64,000 bases of DNA from VAXT01 sp963728535 (GTDB lineage: Bacteria; Actinomycetota; Thermoleophilia; Gaiellales; Gaiellaceae), in assembly GCA_963728535.1 (NCBI GenBank), contig CAVSKK010000001.1:1674001-1738000 (forward strand), given 5' to 3'. Within the stretch, counting starts at the first letter, position 1; every line of letters starts with the position of its first letter. Below are positions 58,620 through 64,000 of the stretch, one piece after another. The position numbers and the translations under genes were made by a program. The notes under the pieces are model-generated. The model saw only the letters and a list, made by a program, of their open reading frames with translations, was not told where the DNA came from and did not search any database.

Positions 58620-59141
58620 TCAGGCGAGCGCGCCGCAGACGGCTGCGACGAAGTCCTCGCTCTCGCGGCGGCCGCCGGCGGTGTGGAGTACCTCGAGCTG
58701 CTCGACCCAGTTCTCTGGGTCCGGCGCGATGTAGACGATCAGCCCGCTGTCGGTGTAGACCGGGCCTTCGCCTCTCGCGACGATGTGCGGGTCGTTGCCG
58801 GGAATCTGGACACGCGCCCTGCCGTCCGGAAGCGCCTCCACGATCACCGGGCCCGAGAAGGTGACACGGAGCATGTTCCCGTTGGCGGGATTCGTGTAGG
58901 TGGTGTGCCAGCTGGTGAGATGGATCGTGAAGCGGTCGAAGCTTCCATCCGAGTTGGTGTAGGTCGTGGTCGTTCGGTATCCCTCCGAGCGCACCACGAA
59001 CTCGAAGGAGCAGAGCGCGCCGGCCGGGATCGTGGTCGTTCTGTCGACGTGCTCCTGCACGCGCGTCGGTGGGTTCGCTGCCGCCGGCGCCGCGAGAATC
59101 AGCGCGCATGCGGCAACGACTGTCATGCCAAGCTTGCCCAT
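58620..59141 (-). CDS. Exported protein of unknown function
   Basis: 173 residues from ATG, preceded by AGGAGG. Signal peptide KLGMTVVAACALILAAPAAA. The mature part has beta-rich text (FEFVVRSEGYRTTTTYTNSD, FTIHLTSWHTTYTNPANG, VIVEALPDGRARVQIPGND) and two cysteines that could pair. Repeats of TTTTYT-like strands suggest a beta-sandwich. No family recognised. A strong terminator follows, so the gene is monocistronic. Confidence 0.8.
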   Translation of the reverse strand: MGKLGMTVVAACALILAAPAAANPPTRVQEHVDRTTTIPAGALCSFEFVVRSEGYRTTTTYTNSDGSFDRFTIHLTSWHTTYTNPANGNMLRVTFSGPVIVEALPDGRARVQIPGNDPHIVARGEGPVYTDSGLIVYIAPDPENWVEQLEVLHTAGGRRESEDFVAAVCGALA

Positions 59142-59209
59142 GTCTTCCTCCTCGCTAGTCTGTCAGTGTCTAACACCATTTTGAGACTGATGAAACGGAG
59201 ATTGGTTAG

Positions 59210-59755
59210 TTGGTGATCGTCGGGAATCCGAAGGACTCAGCAGCGGACCTGGCGGTCGCGATCGCAAATACCTGGGACACGTTTGAGGAGCCCTATGAGC
59301 GGCTTGCGACACTTGATGACCTGCGCAGGTTCCTCGACCGCGTCGGCCAGCCGGAGGCGGCACGCGTTGCGCGGAAGCGAGACCTGATCGAGATCAGGCA
59401 ATTGCGCGCTCGCCTACGCCGCGTGTTCGTGGCGCCGGACGTGAGCGAAGCGGCGCGGCTGCTGAACGAGATAGCAGAAGAGGCCGCAGCCGTTCCTTAC
59501 CTCGAACACGTCGACGGCACGTGGAAGGTCCGCTTCGGGCCGAGCGAACCCGTCGCGGCTCATCTCGGTGCGACCGCGGCCGCCGGCCTGATCGACATCG
59601 TTCAAGCACACGGACTCACCCGGTTGGGCACGTGTTCGGGGCCGCCCTGCACCGGCGTCTTCGTCGACGCGACCAAGAACCGCAGCAAGCGCTACTGCTG
59701 CCATTGGTGTGCAGACCGCGAGGCCCAGCGGCGGCACCGGGCGCGTTCTACCTGA
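59210..59755 (+). CDS. ABATE/CGNR zinc-finger regulator
   Basis: 181 residues from TTG. An N-terminal stress-type ABATE domain (NTWDTFEEPYERLATLDDLR) is followed by the C-terminal CGNR zinc finger, here as C-SGPPC-TGVFVDATKNRSKRYC-CHWC (four cysteines; the second half reads CCHWC instead of the family C-G-N-R). Such proteins are probable DNA-binding regulators. The finger is thus a variant of the typical C-x3-C...C-x2-C. Divergent from the exported-protein gene. Confidence 0.85.
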   Translation: MVIVGNPKDSAADLAVAIANTWDTFEEPYERLATLDDLRRFLDRVGQPEAARVARKRDLIEIRQLRARLRRVFVAPDVSEAARLLNEIAEEAAAVPYLEHVDGTWKVRFGPSEPVAAHLGATAAAGLIDIVQAHGLTRLGTCSGPPCTGVFVDATKNRSKRYCCHWCADREAQRRHRARST

Positions 59756-59926
59756 CGCGCTGCACGAACCACAACGCGTCGGAACAATTTCGACCGTAGC
59801 GTTCCGGCACCCTAGGTCTTCTGGAACTTTTTGGAACCTCCCGCCTACGAACCGAGAATTGATTCACTGCCCGACTCTGTTCGGCGCGCGACGCGGAGAC
59901 CAACGGACGCCTACTGAGGAGGCACG

Positions 59927-60574
59927 ATGAGCAAGCTGAGGTGTCATATCTCGATCTCGCTGGACGGTTTCGTCGCCGGCCCGAACCAGAGCGAGGAGAA
60001 CCCGCTCGGCGAGGGTGGCGAACGACTCCACGACTGGGTGGTTCCGCTGGCCGCCTGGCGCGAGTCCCACGGCGAGCAAGGCGGCGAGGTGAACGAGAGC
60101 GCACGCATAGTCGAGGAATCACGCGAGAACATCGGCGCTGCGGTGATGGGCCGGAACATGTTCGGCCCTGTCGGCGGTGGTGCCTGGGGCGACGAGCAGT
60201 GGACGGGCTGGTGGGGAGACAACCCGCCCTACCACTACGACGTGTTCATCGTCACCCATCACCCCCGTGATCCCGTCGAGATGGAGGGAGGGACCACGTT
60301 CCACTTCGTCACCGACGGAATCGAGTCGGCGCTCGAACAGGCAAGTGAGGCCGCAGGCGGCAAAGACGTCATGCTCTGGGGCGGGGGCCACATCGCTCAG
60401 CAGTACCTGGCAGCGGGACTGCTGGACGAGCTCGAGCTCCACGTTGTTCCGGTGTTGCTCGGCGACGGCGCTCGCATCTTCGACAACCTCGGGGACGCAG
60501 ACGTGCAGCTCGAGCAGGTCCGGGCCGTCGAGGCGCCCGGCGTCACGCACCTCAAGTACCGCGTGGTGAAATGA
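59927..60574 (+). CDS. Dihydrofolate reductase/RibD C-terminal family protein
   Basis: 215 residues from ATG, 5 bases after GAGGAGG. The family of RibD C-terminal-like reductases, with ISISLDGFVAGPNQSEENP, VMGRNMFGPVGGG, VFIVTHHPRDPVEMEGGTT, DVMLWGGGHIAQQYLAAGLL and LHVVPVLLGDGARIF. NADPH binding at the GGG loop. It is one of the many DHFR-like proteins of actinobacteria with unknown substrate. No nearby partner. Confidence 0.88.
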   Translation: MSKLRCHISISLDGFVAGPNQSEENPLGEGGERLHDWVVPLAAWRESHGEQGGEVNESARIVEESRENIGAAVMGRNMFGPVGGGAWGDEQWTGWWGDNPPYHYDVFIVTHHPRDPVEMEGGTTFHFVTDGIESALEQASEAAGGKDVMLWGGGHIAQQYLAAGLLDELELHVVPVLLGDGARIFDNLGDADVQLEQVRAVEAPGVTHLKYRVVK

Positions 60575-60581
60575 ACCAGCC

Positions 60582-61364
60582 TCAGCGGGTCGCCACGAAG
60601 ACGTACCGGTTCAAGCTGAAGAAGTAGCTCGACCCAAGCCCACGGAGATCGGTCGCCCATGCGGCCGACTCATCGGCCGTGACTTCGCCCCGCTCGCCAA
60701 CGTAGTTGGCGATCAGTTCGAGCATCCCGGCGCTGAACGTTTCGCGGTCATAGCCGACGTTGAGCAGCGGGACCACGGTGTACTCCTTGGCTGCGAAACC
60801 GCCTTCCGCCAAGAAGTCCGGGAGGAACCGCGGGAGGTCGCGATGGACGAGATGGCCGTCCCAGGAACGAAGCACACGGCGCATCCTTCCGTCGTCGGTC
60901 GAGCGCCAGACGATCGAGTCCCAGTCGGTGTCCAGGATCGCGATCCGCCCCCCGGGTGCAAGCACGCGATGAGCCTCGCGCAGCGCGGCCCGAACGTCCT
61001 CGACGTACTCATACACCTGCGTGGATACGGCGACATCGAACGCACCGTCCGGAAACTCCAAGGCGCTGACATCGCCGCGGCTGAGCTCGACAGTCGCGGC
61101 GTCCCGCAAACGCTCGCGGCGGCGCGCAAGCTCGAGCATGCTCGGGCTGACGTCGACGCCGCGGACGAGACCCGAGGGCCCGACTGCCGCAGCCATCTCG
61201 TTGGCCAGGTAACCAGGGCCACAGCCCAGGTCGAGCACCCGTTCGCCCGCTTGCAGGTCGAGCAGGCGAAGGAGCGTGCGTCGCTGCTCGATGACATCCG
61301 GCGTGGCGTAAACCGCCTCGACCGCGCGCGAGGCCTCCTCGTCGAAATCCAGTGCGTCTGTCAC
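60582..61364 (-). CDS. SAM-dependent methyltransferase
   Basis: 260 residues from GTG at 61364, chosen because it opens with DALDFDEEASRAVEAVYATP; a longer frame is rather basic and non-conserved. Class I fold: motif I VLDLGCGPGYLANE, motif II acidic VRGVDVSPSML, VSTQVYEYVEDV and LAPGGRIAILDTDWDS. The C-terminal half carries the substrate domain. Similar to UbiE/arsenite or sterol-type methyltransferases, but substrate unclear. It lies between the DHFR-like gene and the sugar transporter, which start apart. Confidence 0.88.
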   Translation of the reverse strand: MTDALDFDEEASRAVEAVYATPDVIEQRRTLLRLLDLQAGERVLDLGCGPGYLANEMAAAVGPSGLVRGVDVSPSMLELARRRERLRDAATVELSRGDVSALEFPDGAFDVAVSTQVYEYVEDVRAALREAHRVLAPGGRIAILDTDWDSIVWRSTDDGRMRRVLRSWDGHLVHRDLPRFLPDFLAEGGFAAKEYTVVPLLNVGYDRETFSAGMLELIANYVGERGEVTADESAAWATDLRGLGSSYFFSLNRYVFVATR

Positions 61365-61486
61365 GCCGGATGCGAATCCTGCCGTAGTGCGGCGACGCGA
61401 GGCGGCGCACGCTCCTGTCGTCACGGCCCGATCGTCCGGGAGTATTGTCCTCCCGACTGCGCTAGGGAGCTAGAAGGGAGAAAGTC

Positions 61487-62710
61487 ATGCGTTCAGCGAG
61501 GAGAGGACTCGCGATCATGGGGCTCGCGCTCATCGCGCTCTTCATGGTCGCCGCCTGCGGCGGATCCGACAACGAAAGCAGCAGCACGACCCCGAGCTCG
61601 TCCGGCACTCCGGAGATCGGCGTCGCCGATTTGACGGCGGACTTCTCGGCGATGGCCAAGCTCAAGGACCTTGCGGCTGAGGGCGAGGGAATGATCGCGG
61701 TCCTCCTCCCCGACACGACGACGTCGGCGCGCTACGAGTCCAGTTCGACCGCGCCGTACCTGACGCAGGCCTTCGAGGCGGCCGGGCTCTCGTCCGACCA
61801 CTTCAAGATCGACAACGCCCAGGGCAGCGCCGAGCACGATGCAGACCCAGGCCGAGGCGGCCATCACCGCAGGGTGCCAGCGTGCTCCTCGTCGACTCCC
61901 TCGACTCGGGCAGCGGCGCCGCCATCGAGGCGAACGCCGTATCGCAAGGGCGTGCAAGGTGATCGACTACGACCGCCTCGTCGACGGGCGGCGCCCAAGG
62001 ATCGGTACTACGTCAGCTTCGACAACGTCAGAGGTGGGCGAGCTGATCGGCCAGGGCGAGGTCGACTGCATCGACGACTGGAAGGTCGCCAACCCGAACG
62101 TCCTGGTGATGAACGGCGACCCCACCGACAACAACGCCAAGCTCAGTTCGCCGAGGGCTACAACGGCGTGCTCAAGCCCCACTTCGACGACGGGACCTAC
62201 ACGAAGGTCGGCGAGCCGCCGGGCACGTGGACCCCGTCCGATCGCGGCCACGACGTTCGAGCAGCAGTCACCGCCCACCCGAACATGAACGCCGTCGTCA
62301 CGCCGAACGACGACAACGCCAACGCCGTGATCTCGGTGCTCCAGAGCAGAACAAGATCCCGGCGAAGACGTTCCCGACGACGGGCCAGGACGCGTCGCCG
62401 TCGGGTCTGCAGAACATCCTCAAGGGCTACCAGTGCGGCACCGTCTACAAGCCGATCTACCTGAGGCGCAGGCGGCGGCGGCGCGTCGCGATCTACCTCC
62501 GGGCCGGCAAGACGCCGCCGTCCGCGCTCGTGAACGCCACGACGAAGGACGCCGACGCAAACGCGGACATCAAGTCCGTGCTACATGACGCCGGTGTGGG
62601 TGACGACCGAGAACATGGCCGACACCGTGGTGAAGGACGGGGCGGTCACAGCGGCCGAGCTCTGCATCGGCGAGATCGCCAGCTTCTGCAAGGACGCAGG
62701 AATCGAATAG
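61487..62710 (+). pseudogene. Sugar ABC transporter substrate-binding protein, frameshifted
   Basis: A lipoprotein of the xylose/ribose type read across three frames. Signal peptide with lipobox LFMVAACGGSDN (Cys about residue 24). Frame 1 runs to DNAQGSAEH, then the code jumps: MQTQAEAAITAG, VLLVDSLDSGSGAAIEAN, KVIDYDRLV, YYVSFDNV, ELIGQGEVDCIDDWKV, FAEGYNGVLKPHFDDGTYTK, HPNMNAVVTPNDDNANAVIS, KTFPTTGQDASPSGLQNILK, YQCGTVYKPIYL and ENMADTVVKDGAVTAAELC. About ten single-base shifts between 61840 and 62710. A good SD, AAGGGAG, lies ahead. The breaks look like sequence errors, since the following two genes show them too. Confidence 0.8.
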
Positions 62711-62780
62711 AGCCGAGCTGGGCCGGGCTTCGCCTTCACGGCGAGGCCCGGCTCGGCCGCCAACCGGCAGAAGGGACTCG

Positions 62781-63570
62781 ATGACGAGCAGCGAGAACGT
62801 TGCAGAGCCTCTCCTTCGCCTTCGGGGCGTCTCGAAGCACTTCGGGCCGGTGCAGGCGCTGACCGACGTCGACCTCGACGATCCGCGCGGGCGAGGTGAC
62901 CGCGCTGGTCGGCGACAACGGGGCCGGCAAGTCGGTGCTGATCAAGTGCATCGCGGGGATCCACAGCCCGAACGAGGAGAGATCCTCTGGGAAGGGCAAG
63001 CCGGTGCGACTCCGCACCCCACGCGACGCGGCCGCCCTCGGGATCGAGACCGTCTACCAGGACCTCGCCCTGTGCGACAACCTCGACATCGTCCAGAACA
63101 TGTTCCTCGGGCGGGAGCGCCACGACGGCTGTGCTCCTGGACGAGGAGGCGATGGAGAAGGCAGCCGGCGAAACCCTCTCCAGCCTGGCCGTCACCACCG
63201 TGCGCTCGATCCGCCAGCCCGTCGCCTCGCTCTCGGGCGGGCAGCGGCAGTCGGTGGCGATCGCCAAGGCCGTGCTGTGGAACTCGAAGCTCGTGATCAT
63301 GGACGAGCCGACCGCCGCGCTCGGCGTGGCCCAGACGCGCGATGGTGCTCGACCTCGTCGCGCCGCCTGGCCGACCGGGGCCTGGCGGTGCTGATCGTGT
63401 CCCACAACATGAACGACGTCTTCGAGGTGGCCGACCGGATCGCGGTGCTCTGCCTCGGCCGCGATGGTCGCGCGTGCGACCCGGCGGCCGAGCTCGACCG
63501 CCAGATCGTGGTCGACCTGATGACCACCGGGACGTCGGAGCGGCTTTCCAAGAACGGGGACAGCGCCTGA
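62781..63570 (+). pseudogene. Sugar ABC transporter ATPase, frameshifted
   Basis: About 260 codons of an XylG/RbsA-like ATPase, a single-cassette type. Readable in pieces: EPLLRLRGVSKHFGPVQALT, then after a shift GEVTALVGDNGAGKSVLIKC (Walker A GDNGAGKS), TVYQDLALCDNLDIVQNM (Q loop), signature SLSGGQRQSVAIAKAVLWNS, Walker B LVIMDEPTAALG and AVLIVSHNMNDVFEVADR (H loop). There are at least four frame changes (for example near 62880, 62985, 63125 and 63340). It ends at TGA overlapping the ATG of the next gene (TGATG). Probably functional if the sequence is corrected. Confidence 0.8.
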
Positions 63571-64000
63571 TGGCCAACGTCGACGAGCCTGTCGGGCTGC
63601 CCGAGTCGGAGGTCCCCCAGACCGAGGAGGCGGCGCGTCAGGCCGAGCTCGCACTTCCGGCCGAGCTCGCCGCTGACTCCGTCGGCGAGTACCTGCGCAC
63701 CGCGCTCGCGCGGGTCAAGGCGGGCGAGAGCGGGCGTCCTGCCCGTGGTCGCCGGACTGATCCTGATCTCGGTCCTGTTCCAGTCCCTCAACTCGAACTT
63801 CCTGACCGCCGGCAACCTGGTCAACCTGCTCGTCCAGGCGGCGGTCTACATGCTGCTGGCGATGGGGAGGTGTTCGCCCTGCTGCTCGGCGAGATCGACC
63901 TGTCGATCGGGTTCGTCAGCCGGCATCGGCGGCGTGGTCATGGCCGAGCTGGTCAAGCCCAGTCGACGGGCTGGCCGTGGTGGGCGGCGATCCTCGGCCG
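63570..64000 (+). pseudogene. Sugar ABC transporter permease, frameshifted and 3' partial
   Basis: Starts with ATG at 63570, overlapping the previous stop. The first 50 residues are hydrophilic (LPESEVPQTEEAARQAELAL), then a frame jump leads to LPVVAGLILISVLFQSLNSN and FLTAGNLVNLLVQAAVYMLL, followed by ALLLGEIDLSIGFVS, the typical loop of BPD_transp_2-type permeases (RbsC/XylH). The gene continues past the end of the window. At least three frame changes in 430 bases. Confidence 0.75.

Overview
The window is high-GC, gene-dense bacterial DNA with many GTG, TTG and even CTG starts and many 4-base start/stop overlaps (ATGA, GTGA, TTGA). The gene content (short PurL, CtaG, a MarP-like protease, ABATE/CGNR protein, AfsR-like cyclase-ATPase, SBBP and LVIVD propellers, S8 proteases) fits an actinomycete-type chromosome, probably a deep Actinomycetota lineage such as Thermoleophilia/Gaiellales. 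That placement is inference from gene style, not from a marker search. I see no phage, IS element or CRISPR.

Layout. 1-2538: end of a spermidine/putrescine-type ABC transporter with a GSA-aminomutase-like aminotransferase. 2540-12607: housekeeping and small enzymes, a secreted Ycf48-like propeller, gamma-glutamyltranspeptidase, glyoxalase, a large cyclase/ATPase/TPR regulator divergent from a two-MshEN-domain protein, then GNAT and EamA genes. 12780-22425: purine genes in two blocks (purL, purF; then purM-purN-purH with 4-base overlaps), separated by an LVIVD protein and ctaG. purL carries three frameshifts. 22442-27207: cbs, two tandem YcaQ-like DNA glycosylase genes and metB, a reverse-transsulfuration operon with repair genes inside it. 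27218-35880: a metallo-hydrolase, a GT4 glycosyltransferase with a glycogen-debranching-type hydrolase, an SDR and an SBBP propeller. 35954-42480: a signalling block (hybrid kinase, secreted subtilase with a W-x4 repeat tail, LuxR regulator, HD-GYP regulator, kinase). 42749-43903: tRNA-Val, tRNA-Glu, tRNA-Lys, a broken HNH-type gene and a converging membrane-anchored gene.

45110-48642 is the most curious part: an MFS transporter fused to a cyclic-nucleotide-binding domain, a 72-residue repeat peptide with two copies of a DVExHVLHPKTSEG block, a GAF protein and a signal-less subtilase. 48652-51290: cyclodeaminase, an ECF sigma factor with a small partner gene, an SDR. 51291-52112 holds no gene but two pairs of long repeats with nested perfect hairpins, followed by a SAM-I-type riboswitch in front of a homocysteine methyltransferase/MTHFR fusion. 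54079-61364: MarP-like protease, tRNA-Asp, a second ECF operon whose third gene has an in-frame TAG, and small enzymes. From about 61.84 kb to the end a sugar ABC transporter (binding protein, ATPase, permease) is riddled with frameshifts, which looks like poor sequence at a contig end.

The genes form metabolic blocks for purine synthesis and for methionine/cysteine/folate one-carbon flow (SAM riboswitch, methyltransferase/MTHFR, cyclodeaminase, cbs/metB), plus several regulatory and envelope-proteolysis modules.
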